This document shows positions 20,713-29,924 of a DNA stretch of 64,000 bases, piece by piece. The notes under the pieces were generated by a model, which made no database searches, had not been told where the DNA came from, and saw only the letters and a list, made by a program, of their open reading frames with translations. This DNA is from Paenirhizobium naphthalenivorans (GTDB lineage Bacteria > Pseudomonadota > Alphaproteobacteria > Rhizobiales > Rhizobiaceae): assembly GCF_007992095.1 (NCBI RefSeq), contig NZ_BJZP01000003.1, positions 62,001-126,000 on the forward strand, written 5' to 3'. Within the stretch, counting starts at the first letter, position 1; each line of letters begins with the position of its first letter. Both the position numbers and the translations under genes were made by a program.

Positions 20713-21969
20713 ATGTCAGCATACACCACGGCTTCGACTTTGGCACAAAACTGGACCAACCGCCCCTACCACCGCAAATGGCTGCTGGATCAGGCCAATG
20801 GCCTGTTCGACTTCTTCCAGTATACGAGCGTCAATCCCAAGGGCGGCTTTTACGACCTGGCACGCGACGGCAAGCCTCTTTCCATCGACAATCCGGTGCG
20901 CGGCATCCATGCCAGCGCCCGCATGGTCCACTGCTTTGCCATCGGCGACCTTTTGGGACGTCCGGGCGCCGCCGACCTCGTCGACCACGGCATAGAATTT
21001 CTCTGGAACCACCATCGCGACGAGACCCATGGCGGCTACTTCTGGCAGGTTGATGACAATGGCGCCGTCGACGCCTCGAAGCAGGGTTACGGCCACGCCT
21101 TCGTGTTGCTTGCAGCCGCTTCCGCCAAGACCATCGGCCACCCCCTCGCCGACCGCATGCTCGCGGATATCAGCGAGGTGCTGGAGAAGCGGTTCTGGGA
21201 GAACAAGCACGGCGCGATCGCCGAGGAATTTTCCGCCGACTGGCAGCCGGTGCCGGGCTATCGCGGCCAGAATTCCAATATGCACCTGACCGAGGCGCTG
21301 ATGGCCGCCTTCGAGGCGACCGGCGAACGCCATTACCTCGACAAGGCGATCAGCATCGCCGACCTCTTGATCCGCCGCCGCGCGGCGGAGCAAGGTTACC
21401 GTGTGCCGGAGCATTTCGACGAGAACTGGACGCTCGATCGCATCTACTACCACCAGAACGAAATGTTCCGTCCTGCCGGCACCACGCCCGGGCACTGGCT
21501 CGAATGGGCCCGCCTCGTGCTGCAACTCTGGGTGCTTGGCGGCAAGACGCACGACTGGATGCCGGAAGCGGCTCGCGGCCTGTTCTTCCAGTCCATGTCG
21601 CTCGGCTGGGACAAGGAAAATGGCGGCTTCTTCTATACGCTCGACTGGGAAAACGTGCCCGACAAGAAGATGAAACTGTGGTGGCCGCTCTGCGAAGGGG
21701 CCGCGGCCGCCCATTTCCTCAACCAGCATGTGCCCACTGATTTCCACGAGGAAAGCTACCGCAGGATCTGGAGTTTCATCGCCAATCACAGCCTCGATCA
21801 TGCCCATGGCGGCTGGCATGAGGAACTGACCGAGGATCTCAAGCCCTCGAATACTCTCTTCCCCGGCAAGGGCGACATCTATCATGCCCTGCAGGCCTGT
21901 CTGATCCCGCTCTTTCCGGCAACGGGAAGCTTGCCCCGCGTCATCCAGGAGACCGGCGGGACATTCTAA
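20713..21969 (+). CDS. AGE family epimerase/isomerase (N-acylglucosamine 2-epimerase-like)
   Basis: This 418-residue protein has the (alpha/alpha)6-barrel signatures of the AGE/YihS/cellobiose epimerase superfamily: GGFYDLARDG, a motif HASARMVHCFAIG, GYGHAFVLLA with a catalytic His, NSNMHLTEALMAA with another conserved His, and PGHWLEWARLVLQLW. Members isomerise mannose, sulfoquinovose breakdown sugars or N-acylglucosamine. Substrate cannot be assigned; the sequence is closer to aldose-ketose isomerases than to renin-binding type epimerases (impression only). ATG 20713 follows GGGAGG. No sugar transporter adjoins. Confidence 0.92.
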   Translation: MSAYTTASTLAQNWTNRPYHRKWLLDQANGLFDFFQYTSVNPKGGFYDLARDGKPLSIDNPVRGIHASARMVHCFAIGDLLGRPGAADLVDHGIEFLWNHHRDETHGGYFWQVDDNGAVDASKQGYGHAFVLLAAASAKTIGHPLADRMLADISEVLEKRFWENKHGAIAEEFSADWQPVPGYRGQNSNMHLTEALMAAFEATGERHYLDKAISIADLLIRRRAAEQGYRVPEHFDENWTLDRIYYHQNEMFRPAGTTPGHWLEWARLVLQLWVLGGKTHDWMPEAARGLFFQSMSLGWDKENGGFFYTLDWENVPDKKMKLWWPLCEGAAAAHFLNQHVPTDFHEESYRRIWSFIANHSLDHAHGGWHEELTEDLKPSNTLFPGKGDIYHALQACLIPLFPATGSLPRVIQETGGTF

Positions 21970-21973
21970 CGGG

Positions 21974-22441
21974 CTATTGCTTCGGCGGCTTTCCGTTCGA
22001 GCGGAAAGTCGCGGCGAAAATCTCGCCCTGCGGTGTCCGGCCCTTGCAGCGAACAGTCACCGGCCCTTTGTAAGGATTTCCGTAAGCGCAGGAGCCGCTC
22101 GCCGGCACAACCCTCGGCATCGCCGCGCCGGTGCCGTCATTGTATACGACGCGGTCAAGTCCATAGGTGTTGCGATCGCGCGCCTTGCCAAAGCCCGAAA
22201 AGGTCAGGATCCTGTTGTCCGAGAGCAGGAAGTAGAAGCCGGTGCGCCCGTCGGCATAGCTGATAATGCCGAGCTTGGAGTTGCAGCCGGCGGTCAGATC
22301 CTCGTCGCCGGCCACGACCCGAACGCACTTGCCCTCGAGCGCCTTGAACCCAACAGGCGCCGGCGGGCCTCCGGCAAACGCCATCGCCATTGGCCAAAGC
22401 AAGGCGAGAGCCGTCCCGCTGATCATTCTCGTCACCCGCAT
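21974..22441 (-). CDS. Hypothetical secreted protein
   Basis: A protein of about 155 residues with a Sec signal peptide (MRVTRMISGTALALLWPMAM, cleaved after AFAGG) and no family I recognise. The mature part has four Cys that could form disulfides (GKCVRV, TAGCNSK, SGSCAYG, VRCKGR) and a beta-rich look. ATG 22441 gives a standard signal peptide with GGAAAG six bases upstream; ATG 22455 and an earlier start at 22486 are in frame. It lies convergent to the epimerase, 4 bp away. Confidence 0.75.
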   Translation of the reverse strand: MRVTRMISGTALALLWPMAMAFAGGPPAPVGFKALEGKCVRVVAGDEDLTAGCNSKLGIISYADGRTGFYFLLSDNRILTFSGFGKARDRNTYGLDRVVYNDGTGAAMPRVVPASGSCAYGNPYKGPVTVRCKGRTPQGEIFAATFRSNGKPPKQ

Positions 22442-22518
22442 TCCCTCGCTTTCCATTGCACTCGTCAGACAATCTGCCCCCGCCACCGGTCTGGATCAAG
22501 CGGGACGGAATCCCCCGT

Positions 22519-23721
22519 CTACTCCGGCCGCTCCTCGACCAGCGTTCCGTCGATGATCATATCGCTGGGATGCAGGATAACGCGGTCGCCCTCGGCAAGC
22601 CCGCCGAGAAGTTCAGCCGCCTCGTCGTTCATGTGGCCGATCTCGACCGCCACCTGCCGCGCCCGGCCGGCACGGATGACGAACACGCTCCACTGCCTGC
22701 CGTTCCGGAAAAGCGCGCTGATCGGCAAATGCAATACGTCGTCACCCTGCCACAGCGTCAGGCGCGCATAGACACGGAAGCCGTGGCCAAGCCGCAGATC
22801 GCTTTCGGAGAGGTCGAGCACAAGATTGACCCGCTGCTCCTCGATACCGAGCGCCGAAACCTTGGTGAAGCCCGCCGGATCAATCCGCCGCACCGTGGCG
22901 GCCAGCGACTTGTCACCGCCCCAGTCGAAGATCTCGGCCTTCGCGCCGGGCTTGATACGCACGGCATCGGAAGACAAAAGATCAACAGTTACCTCAAGGT
23001 CGGAGGGATCGCCGATCTCGGCGATCTTGGAGCCGACCGCGACCGGCTGCTCGCTTTTGGCGAAGACGGACAGAACGACCCCGTCGACCGGTGCCGTCAG
23101 ATAGACACAGCAGCGGCTGTCGGTCTGTCTGTTCGGATCGCCCGCCGGGATGAGGCGCGCCTCGGCGCTGGCAAACTCCGCCTTGCGCAGTTCGATCGCC
23201 GCCTCAGCCGAACCGATCTGCGCCTCGAGCACCTCGACGTCGGTGCCGGCCTTTTCCAGAGCGCTCTGGGAGATGAATTTCGTCTTGGCAAGCGTCTCGG
23301 CCCGCCTCAGGGTATCACGGGCCAACTGAAGGTCGGATTGCAGGCGCCCAAGGTCGATTTCAGCCATGGTGACTGCGGCCCGCGCCGCGTCGCGCGCCGC
23401 AACCAGTTCGGCCCGACTGCGGCTGTCGATCAGCGGTGGATCAAGCGGATGAATGGCCGCGACCACGGTGACCCCGGCCTTGACCGCATCTCCCTCGTCA
23501 AGCACGGTGCGGGCAAGATGACCGGCGATCGGCGAGGAGACCGAATAGACTTCCCTCACCCGCGTCACACCCTCCTGCGAAACCGTGACGCGCATGCCCC
23601 CCCGCGTAACCGCTCCCACGTCCACCAATTGCGGCCTTTCCCTCAGCGCATAGGCGAAACCGGCGACCATCGCGCCGACCGCAGCGACACCGATGGCGCG
23701 CTTGATCCATTTCCCCTGCAT
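22519..23721 (-). CDS. Periplasmic adaptor (HlyD/MacA family) of an ABC exporter
   Basis: This 400-residue membrane fusion protein has an N-terminal membrane anchor (IKRAIGVAAVGAMVAGFAYA), a biotinyl-lipoyl half (SPIAGHLARTVLDEGDAVKAG), a coiled-coil hairpin over about residues 95-200 (AAVTMAEIDLGRLQSDLQLA) and a second lipoyl and beta-barrel part (LTAPVDGVVLSVFAKSEQPV). It would connect the inner membrane permease with an outer membrane channel encoded elsewhere. It is the last gene of a three-gene operon, 4 bp after the permease. Confidence 0.92.
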   Translation of the reverse strand: MQGKWIKRAIGVAAVGAMVAGFAYALRERPQLVDVGAVTRGGMRVTVSQEGVTRVREVYSVSSPIAGHLARTVLDEGDAVKAGVTVVAAIHPLDPPLIDSRSRAELVAARDAARAAVTMAEIDLGRLQSDLQLARDTLRRAETLAKTKFISQSALEKAGTDVEVLEAQIGSAEAAIELRKAEFASAEARLIPAGDPNRQTDSRCCVYLTAPVDGVVLSVFAKSEQPVAVGSKIAEIGDPSDLEVTVDLLSSDAVRIKPGAKAEIFDWGGDKSLAATVRRIDPAGFTKVSALGIEEQRVNLVLDLSESDLRLGHGFRVYARLTLWQGDDVLHLPISALFRNGRQWSVFVIRAGRARQVAVEIGHMNDEAAELLGGLAEGDRVILHPSDMIIDGTLVEERPE

Positions 23722-23725
23722 CGGG

Positions 23726-26089
23726 CTACTCCCTGGATTTCAAAACGGCGATGAGGTCGAGCTCATCGATGCGCCGGCGCACGATCAACGCCGAGGCCAG
23801 CGATGCACCAAGAACCACAAGGCTCGCTATGGCAAATGTCGATTGATTAATAAAGAAGGGGATACGGAACAGATCGCTCTCGATTCCCTCAGTCACAAGC
23901 TTGGAGAAGGCATAGCCAAGCACCCAGCCGAGCGGCTGAGCCGCAAGGATCACCACGGCCAACTCCGTCATCAGCACCCGGGACACCTCCGCAGGAGTAA
24001 ACCCGAGCACCCGCAGGCTCGCCAGTTCGCGCGCCCGCTCGGACAGCTGAATGCGCGCCGAATTGTAGATCAGGCCGAAGGCGACGATGACCGCGAGCGT
24101 CATGTAGACAATCTGGATCATCAATATGTTCTCCTCGATGGTCGCCCGGAAACGCTCACGCGACAAGCCGATCAACATGACGAAGGCAAGCGCCGGCGTG
24201 TTCTTCACCTCAGCAAACAGAGCGTCCCTTTGCAACGCATCGAGCGAGACGCGGGCACCGGAAATACGGCGCCCGTCCCCGACCAGACGGTCCAGCGCCT
24301 CGATATGCATGTAGGCGTCGGTGCCGACAAGGCTCTGGCTGATACCGGTCACCGGCACCATCACCTTCCTGTGGTCGCGCTCGACCAGTTCGACCTCGAC
24401 CATATCGCCGACCTTGAGGCCCAGCGCATCGGCGACGCGTCCGATCAGCAGAATTCCGTTCGGCGGCGGTGGGATGGGTCGCATGTCGGCATCCATGATC
24501 CGCCCAAGGTCGGTCTCTGCCTCAACGCCGAAGATCGTCAGGTCCTTTTCACTGTGCCGGTTGCGCAGGGTCACCGAGATGGCGCGGAACGGCTCGGCCC
24601 TGAGCACGCCCGGCAATTGCCGCACGGAATCAAGCGCAGCGATCGGCCGGTCCTGATCAAAATGCAGGCTGGCATCCTGCCGTTCCATGCGAAAGAATAT
24701 CTCCTCGACCATATGGCTCACGGCATCGCCCGAGAACATCGAGACGACAAGCAGCGCCACGGAAAAGGACACGCCGAGCGAGGTCAGCGCGGCGCGCACG
24801 GGCGCCCGGACGATCTGGCGAAAGGCCATGATAGTGAGTTGTGACAGGAATTTCGGTCCCCGCCTGTACCCCTTGAACAGCGAGCGGAACCGCAAGGGCG
24901 CCGGCGGCAGCATGGCGACGGCCGCCGGCAGCGCGACCACCGACCAGATCGCCCGAATTGCCCCGGCGAACGCAGCGGCAAGACAGATCCCTGCCGACAT
25001 CGCATAGAGGTCGAAGCTCTCGCGGAAGATCAGGAAGGGAAAGGAAAAAAAGCGGGCATAGAGACGCGTCATTTCCCGTCCGGTCCAGTTGCCGGCCAGA
25101 AAGCCAATCGCGACGCCGATCAAGGCGATGACAGCCGTCAATTTGATATAGTGCCAGGCGACCTCCGTGTCGCGATAGCCAAGCGCCTTGAGCAGACCGA
25201 TCTGCTCACGTTCCAAAGTGATCAACCGTGTCAGGATCATGTTGACGAGAAAGGCGGCGACGAACAGGAAGATGGGTGGAATGACCGCCGCCATCGCCCG
25301 CAACTCGTCGAGTTCGTTGGCTAGGAAGGTGTCGGAGATCTGATCTTCGCGACCATAGGCGCCGCGTCCGCCATACGGCTCGAGCAGAGCGTCGACCGCG
25401 GCCTTGATCACCTCCGGATTGGTGCCGCGCAACGTTGAGAGAACGACATTGTTGAAGGCATCACCCATGTCAAACATGCCTTCGAGCGCCTTGCGCGACA
25501 TGTAGAACACTCCGAAACGCCGCGGGTCTGGCACCATATCGCCCGGCCCGATGGTGTAGATATATTCCGGCGACAACACGATGCCGGTCACCGTCAGCAT
25601 CTGCTTGCGGCCGTTCATCACGGCGGCAAACCTGCTGCCCTCCCTCAGTCGATGCGCCTTGGCAAAGCTCTCCAGCACCGCTGCCTCGTCGCCTCTTCCT
25701 GGTTCAGGCAAGCGGCCGCTGCGGATGTAGAGACGATTGACACCCGGCTGTCCGCTGTCCGGCAACGAGACGGCCACACCGGTTGCCGGCTCGACCATGC
25801 CCTCGATGTCGAGCATCACATATTTGACGATGCGAAGCTCCAGTCCACCGATCCCCTCGATCGAAGCGATCCGGTCGCGCAGGTGAAGCGGCGCCCGATT
25901 GGCCTCGGCGAAGAGATTGGCGAAACGATAGCGCTCGTAGAAGACGTCGCGCGTCTCCTCGAGCGACCGGTAAGAACCGATGGCGATGATGATTGTCGCA
26001 ACCCCGCAAGCCATGACCAGCGCCACGGCAAGCACCTGGGCCCAGAGGCGCAGGAGGTCGCGGTAGAGCTTGCGGTCGAGCATCGACAT
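23726..26089 (-). CDS. FtsX-like ABC transporter permease
   Basis: This 787-residue membrane protein has two copies of the FtsX/MacB core (hydrophobic clusters around residues 15-40, 260-400 and 440-460, and the last 120 residues including YMTLAVIVAFGLIYNSARIQ) with large periplasmic domains between. Segments LGYRDTEVAWHYIKL and LRVLGFTPAEVSRVLMTELA are the conserved cytoplasmic loops that contact the ATPase. Such duplicated FtsX permeases work as mechanotransmitters in lipoprotein, peptide or lipid export. It follows the ATPase gene by 4 bp. Confidence 0.93.
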   Translation of the reverse strand: MSMLDRKLYRDLLRLWAQVLAVALVMACGVATIIIAIGSYRSLEETRDVFYERYRFANLFAEANRAPLHLRDRIASIEGIGGLELRIVKYVMLDIEGMVEPATGVAVSLPDSGQPGVNRLYIRSGRLPEPGRGDEAAVLESFAKAHRLREGSRFAAVMNGRKQMLTVTGIVLSPEYIYTIGPGDMVPDPRRFGVFYMSRKALEGMFDMGDAFNNVVLSTLRGTNPEVIKAAVDALLEPYGGRGAYGREDQISDTFLANELDELRAMAAVIPPIFLFVAAFLVNMILTRLITLEREQIGLLKALGYRDTEVAWHYIKLTAVIALIGVAIGFLAGNWTGREMTRLYARFFSFPFLIFRESFDLYAMSAGICLAAAFAGAIRAIWSVVALPAAVAMLPPAPLRFRSLFKGYRRGPKFLSQLTIMAFRQIVRAPVRAALTSLGVSFSVALLVVSMFSGDAVSHMVEEIFFRMERQDASLHFDQDRPIAALDSVRQLPGVLRAEPFRAISVTLRNRHSEKDLTIFGVEAETDLGRIMDADMRPIPPPPNGILLIGRVADALGLKVGDMVEVELVERDHRKVMVPVTGISQSLVGTDAYMHIEALDRLVGDGRRISGARVSLDALQRDALFAEVKNTPALAFVMLIGLSRERFRATIEENILMIQIVYMTLAVIVAFGLIYNSARIQLSERARELASLRVLGFTPAEVSRVLMTELAVVILAAQPLGWVLGYAFSKLVTEGIESDLFRIPFFINQSTFAIASLVVLGASLASALIVRRRIDELDLIAVLKSRE

Positions 26090-26093
26090 GGCG

Positions 26094-26801
26094 CTACCAG
26101 CTCACGGCGGACGGCGGCAGCCGCACCGCATTGGTGGAGGATTCCTCGATCCGGCCGTCGCGGAAGGAAAAGACCCGATGGGCGATCTGGCGGATCGCGG
26201 CATTGTGGGTGATGATCGCCATGGTCGTGTTGAACTCGGCATTGACCCGGCACAGGACATCGAGAACGAGCACGCCGGTCTTGGAATCCAGCGCCCCCGT
26301 CGGTTCGTCACAGAGCAGCACATCCGGCCGCTTGACGATGGCACGGGCGATAGCGACGCGCTGCTGCTCGCCGCCGGAAAGCTGCGCCGGGAAATGGTCC
26401 ATGCGATCCTTCAGCCCGACCATATCGAGCGCTTCGCCGGCGTCCATGGGATTGCTGGCGATTTCCGTCACCAAGGCGACATTCTCATAGGCCGTCAGGC
26501 TCGGGATGAGATTGTAGAACTGGAAGACGAAGCCGATATGGTCGCGGCGGAACTGTGTGAGCTGGCGCTCGCTGAAGCCGGTCAGTTCATGGTCGGCGCA
26601 GCGAACGGACCCCGCCGTGGCGCGATCGAGCCCGCCCATGATGTTGAGTAGCGTCGACTTGCCGCTGCCCGAGGGCCCAAGCAGCACCGCCATCTCGCCG
26701 CGCTCCAGGCTCAGATCGACGCCACGCAAGGCCCAGACCTCCACATCGCCGGTGCGATAGGTCTTCGTCACACCATCAACCTGAAAGAGAACCTCTGCCA
26801 T
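26094..26801 (-). CDS. ABC transporter ATP-binding protein (MacB/LolD type)
   Basis: This 235-residue ATPase has Walker [10 protein letters not shown], the Q-loop in [19 protein letters not shown], signature [15 protein letters not shown] and Walker [13 protein letters not shown]. The FQFYNL and PTGALD forms are typical of the MacB/LolD branch that pairs with FtsX permeases. ATG 26801 with an AAGGAT site eight bases upstream was chosen over an upstream in-frame start. It leads the operon ATPase-permease-adaptor. Substrate unknown: lipoprotein, peptide, heme or drug export are all compatible. Confidence 0.94.
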   Translation of the reverse strand: MAEVLFQVDGVTKTYRTGDVEVWALRGVDLSLERGEMAVLLGPSGSGKSTLLNIMGGLDRATAGSVRCADHELTGFSERQLTQFRRDHIGFVFQFYNLIPSLTAYENVALVTEIASNPMDAGEALDMVGLKDRMDHFPAQLSGGEQQRVAIARAIVKRPDVLLCDEPTGALDSKTGVLVLDVLCRVNAEFNTTMAIITHNAAIRQIAHRVFSFRDGRIEESSTNAVRLPPSAVSW

Positions 26802-27445
26802 CCCGCATCCTTGCCATATTGACTTAACGATAAGCACTGCATCCAAGCCCGGCCTTGACCAAAGTCAAACCTGATCCGCCAAACGGGCCTCCCCCGCCTG
26901 CAAACGCCTCCAGCTCACCGCTCTGTCGCGGCGCCCCGAAAGCCGTAAGGGCCATGAGGATGTCCAGGCTCTCAACAGCGCCGATAGGCACCGGTCACCG
27001 TGTCGATGACATCGCGGTCGTCTCCGCCCCGCGCAAGATCTGCGCAACGATCGACTCCGGCGTCGCCAACGTACTCCTCACGCGGAGCACCGGCTTCTGA
27101 TTACGCAGCTGGTTCCCCCTCACAGCGCTCCCTCTCGCGAACAGGTACCGCGTCCGTTGGTGCCCTGACGAGTTTGGGCAGCCTTGCCCCCAACCGGAGC
27201 GCCAGACTGGAGAGTGCGCTGCGGCCAGAGACCAGAACGTCGCCGACCGCTATCGCTTGGCGGTATTCCGGCCACACCCCGCTCGCATTCGGATCTGCCG
27301 CGCAGCCACCGCTCCCATCCCTTTACCACGACAATTTCAGAGGAGGACAGCCGTTGCAATTGGCGCTAGAGTGATGACTTCCGGGGAACAATCACCCCTT
27401 GTGGAAATCTCCGGTGGATCGCAGCCTTTTGCCCTTGGAGGGACC
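26802..27445. other. Non-coding or decayed region
   Basis: No complete gene is supported in these 644 bases. On the minus strand, about 27300 down to 27101, there is a protein-like open stretch without a start (beginning DPNASGVWPEYRQAIAVGD and ending EGEPAA before a stop) that may be the remnant of a decayed gene; I do not recognise the family. The left end holds the ATPase gene promoter. Confidence 0.45.
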
Positions 27446-27820
27446 ATGAAGCCCGTTCTGTTCGCCGCTTTCGCCGTAATCGCCGCCCCGTCCCTTGCCG
27501 CTGCCCAGTCGCCCGGCATGGAAGAAATCTGCGCGACCGTCGCCCGCAATTTCGAAATGGTCAAGGCGGTGAAAATCGGCGTCGTCCAGTCCTTCCCGGA
27601 ACTCAAGCCGCCGGGCGCGCGACTGACCTATTCGACCAAGATGGCCGCTGAAGACACTGACATCCGCGACACGATCGAATGCCAGTTCGAAACGGCAAGC
27701 GCCCCATACAAACTGCTGGAGTTCTGTCTCGGCCGAACCTGCTACTCGGCCGACGAGAAGGACCCGGTACGCCGCCGCCGCTTCGAGGAAGCCAGATCGC
27801 TGCTCGACAGGCAAAAATAG
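27446..27820 (+). CDS. Hypothetical secreted protein
   Basis: A 124-residue protein with a Sec signal peptide (MKPVLFAAFAVIAAPSLAAA, cleavage before QSP) and a short mature part with four Cys (EEICATV, IECQFE, EFCLGRTCY), likely paired. A GGAGGG site precedes the ATG. The family is unknown to me. It is the last chromosomal gene before the integrated island. Confidence 0.75.
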   Translation: MKPVLFAAFAVIAAPSLAAAQSPGMEEICATVARNFEMVKAVKIGVVQSFPELKPPGARLTYSTKMAAEDTDIRDTIECQFETASAPYKLLEFCLGRTCYSADEKDPVRRRRFEEARSLLDRQK

Positions 27821-27944
27821 ATGTACATCTCTTTCGCATAGCATTCACCAGGCGCTTGCTTGGCATTCCTGTGCATGACGCGGGCCGCGTGCGAGGATTG
27901 GAAGCGGGTTTCCAATGAGAAGACACCACACCCGAAGACGGAAA

Positions 27945-27959
27945 TGGTGGGCCCGGAGG
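27945..27959. repeat. Island left attachment site, duplicate of the tRNA-Ile2 3' end
   Basis: TGGTGGGCCCGGAGG at this place is identical to 34435-34449, the last 15 nucleotides (including CCA) of tRNA-Ile2. A tyrosine integrase next to the tRNA explains it as the att core created by integration. The two copies are 6490 bp apart. Confidence 0.88.
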
Positions 27960-27992
27960 TTGGAACATAATTAAGCGTTTTCAGATGGTTAA

Positions 27993-28056
27993 GTGCCCCG
28001 CACCTGCAAAAATCCACCATTGATTTCGTTTTTGAATATCTAGCGTACCCCGCACC
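27993..28056. repeat. Two iteron-like direct repeats upstream of the Rep candidate
   Basis: GTGCCCCGCACC (27993-28004) and GTACCCCGCACC (28045-28056) differ at one base and are 52 bp apart, almost five helical turns. They lie directly before the candidate Rep gene. A CTCGAG-AAAGG-CTCGAG hairpin follows just before the start codon. These could be initiator binding sites and a leader structure, or chance. Confidence 0.35.
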
Positions 28057-28077
28057 ACTCTCGAGAAAGGCTCGAGG

Positions 28078-29265
28078 GTGACTTACAGACTAGCTCCCGC
28101 CGCGAACCATCGGTTTGCACAATCACGCCAACTAGCCCAGCGACTTGAGCAAGTCGGTGCCGACGTATTCGTCTCGGATAGAGATCGATATCTCGTTCTG
28201 CTGCAGGATGCTCCTGGTGAGATCATCGAACTCGGGCGACCCACCCGTGGATCGCGGATGTTCAAGGCAAATGCACGCCGCAGGAACGTCCCAGTGGTGC
28301 GCGACTTTGAAGCGTTCGCGGCTGATATAGGGCTTCAGGATTGTGTATTCTGGTGTGTCGGCATCCCCAGCGCCAAGGTGAGCTCAGAGGCTCTGGAAGC
28401 CGGTCTCAAAGCGTTCAACTCCCTTTTGAATATCCACCTAAGCGAACTTAGGAAACGATGCTCTTTCGAGCTTCTCCTTCTCACGATTCATCCGCGCTTC
28501 GATCCCGTCAGCGGGCTTTTTGACCTCCATGCGCACTTCATAGCACGCATACCGCCTGTTGCGCGGGAAACTGCAAAACGTCGGCTGACTGCCAAGTTTT
28601 CAAAGGTGGACTTGCCTGATTACCCTATACGCAAGGCCGGTGCGGTAGCTACCTATATGCTCTGGGGCATATGGCGAGAAAGCGAGATGCTTGGGTGGCC
28701 AGATGACGCGCTTGCTGCAGCGTGGGAACTGAGCCGCAAGCGCTGCCGCTTGTTTCGGGCAGGCGGAGGTTTCGCCCGATGGAGAGCGGCGGTCCGTTCA
28801 ATTGCATCGAAGGCGAATTTGAAGCCCTCTGCGGAAATCGTAGCTGCTAACAGGAAGGAGACGGCGCACTCACCCCGCTGTGAACCGACGACTGACCGGA
28901 TACTAGCTAAGGTACTCGTTCGGTACGGCAGCCGCCGCGTCGCGGCATTGCTATGCGAGAACCGCACAACGGCAGGCACAGAAGCTGGATGCCCATCCGC
29001 TATTCGCGCCGATGAATATTCTTCAGCGAATAGCGTCGTAACTCAGGAACGGAAACTGCTCAGAACCTATTTGTCAGGCCTGCGTGCACAGCAAGGAGAA
29101 ATCGACGGTCGCGGTACTGGCGAGATAGCATCACCAAACAGAAGGCTGTGCCGCGCATTTCGGGCTTTGGCAAGGATTCGAGGACCTCCATCATCTCGGC
29201 GATTCCTTGCTGCGTACGACGAAATTAAAAGTGGCATGAAACATTTTTGCGTGCGGAGTGACTGA
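28078..29265 (+). CDS. Candidate HUH-type replication initiator, island gene
   Basis: A 395-residue protein with a GTG start and a weak site upstream. No family is certain. The segment LLLTIHPRFDP...FDLHAHFIARIP contains His151-Ala-His153, an H-hydrophobic-H-like motif on a strand preceded by hydrophobic residues, as in rolling-circle Rep and relaxase proteins. A tyrosine lies 40 residues later (AVATYMLWGIW), where motif 3 would be, but without the usual following lysine, so catalysis is uncertain. The C-terminal 150 residues are basic and low in recognisable structure. Position at one end of an integrated island, behind iteron-like repeats, supports a replication role. Confidence 0.6.
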   Translation: MTYRLAPAANHRFAQSRQLAQRLEQVGADVFVSDRDRYLVLLQDAPGEIIELGRPTRGSRMFKANARRRNVPVVRDFEAFAADIGLQDCVFWCVGIPSAKVSSEALEAGLKAFNSLLNIHLSELRKRCSFELLLLTIHPRFDPVSGLFDLHAHFIARIPPVARETAKRRLTAKFSKVDLPDYPIRKAGAVATYMLWGIWRESEMLGWPDDALAAAWELSRKRCRLFRAGGGFARWRAAVRSIASKANLKPSAEIVAANRKETAHSPRCEPTTDRILAKVLVRYGSRRVAALLCENRTTAGTEAGCPSAIRADEYSSANSVVTQERKLLRTYLSGLRAQQGEIDGRGTGEIASPNRRLCRAFRALARIRGPPSSRRFLAAYDEIKSGMKHFCVRSD

Positions 29266-29286
29266 CGAGGCTCCAGAAGGTATAAA

Positions 29287-29571
29287 ATGCCAATCAAGCC
29301 CCAAATGCTCGCATCTGCGCGGTCCAAACGGACGACTGCTTGCTATCTCACCGCAAGGATTCAATTTGGGCTCCCTGCGGAGTCAGAAGTTGGCACGCAT
29401 CGCCGGATGCTCAGCGTTATTTTTCAATGGCTGTCCAAATGCTTCACCAAGAAATACGCGGCGAAGGCCGTCGGTTCTCCGGCTGATCCAGCGACCTCGA
29501 ATCCTTCATCAGTTCAGCCTTCAAATCAAAACGTAGGCTTCAACCTTGAGGAATTCTGTTCCAATCCTTGA
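29287..29571 (+). CDS. Small hypothetical protein, island
   Basis: A possible 94-residue basic protein (MPIKPQMLASARSKRTTACY at the start) with a GAAGG site, 21 bp after the Rep candidate. It ends in TGATG, overlapping the next start, which suggests translational coupling. No motif recognised. It may be real or a chance frame. Confidence 0.4.
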   Translation: MPIKPQMLASARSKRTTACYLTARIQFGLPAESEVGTHRRMLSVIFQWLSKCFTKKYAAKAVGSPADPATSNPSSVQPSNQNVGFNLEEFCSNP

Positions 29572-29924
29572 TGCCCTCAAGGACTAAAAAAATAGACAAA
29601 TCAATATCTTGCTTCATCATTAAGCGGCCTCCGATGACGACGGAAGCGGATCGGGCATCATGCCCAAATATGATTGGAGTAACCGTGAATAGCGACAGCC
29701 TCTTCTTCAATACGTACCTCAATAGCCTCGCCATCGCCAGCCACGAGGCTGATGCGGATGAGACAGAAACCTCCTTTTCCGCCGTAAACAAACTGCTCGA
29801 AAAGGAGCTTTCTCTTGGAAAAGCTTACGCTGACAGAAACCCGTATTCAGAAGCGCTCGAAGAACGCCGCTACTGGGCTGGGCTCGTAAAGCGTCTGCCG
29901 CGACACTCCCAATTCCCGGCATAG
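29571..29924 (+). CDS. Hypothetical protein, possibly truncated by the recombinase unit
   Basis: A 117-residue frame starting with ATG 29571 at the TGATG overlap with the previous frame. The middle part (MIGVTVNSDSLFFNTYLNSL, then acidic and helical sequence to EALEERRYW) has protein-like composition. The last 26 codons run antisense to the end of the serine recombinase gene, whose own C-terminus also departs from its family there, so the original 3' end was probably lost at a junction near 29885. Function unknown. Confidence 0.4.
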   Translation: MPSRTKKIDKSISCFIIKRPPMTTEADRASCPNMIGVTVNSDSLFFNTYLNSLAIASHEADADETETSFSAVNKLLEKELSLGKAYADRNPYSEALEERRYWAGLVKRLPRHSQFPA

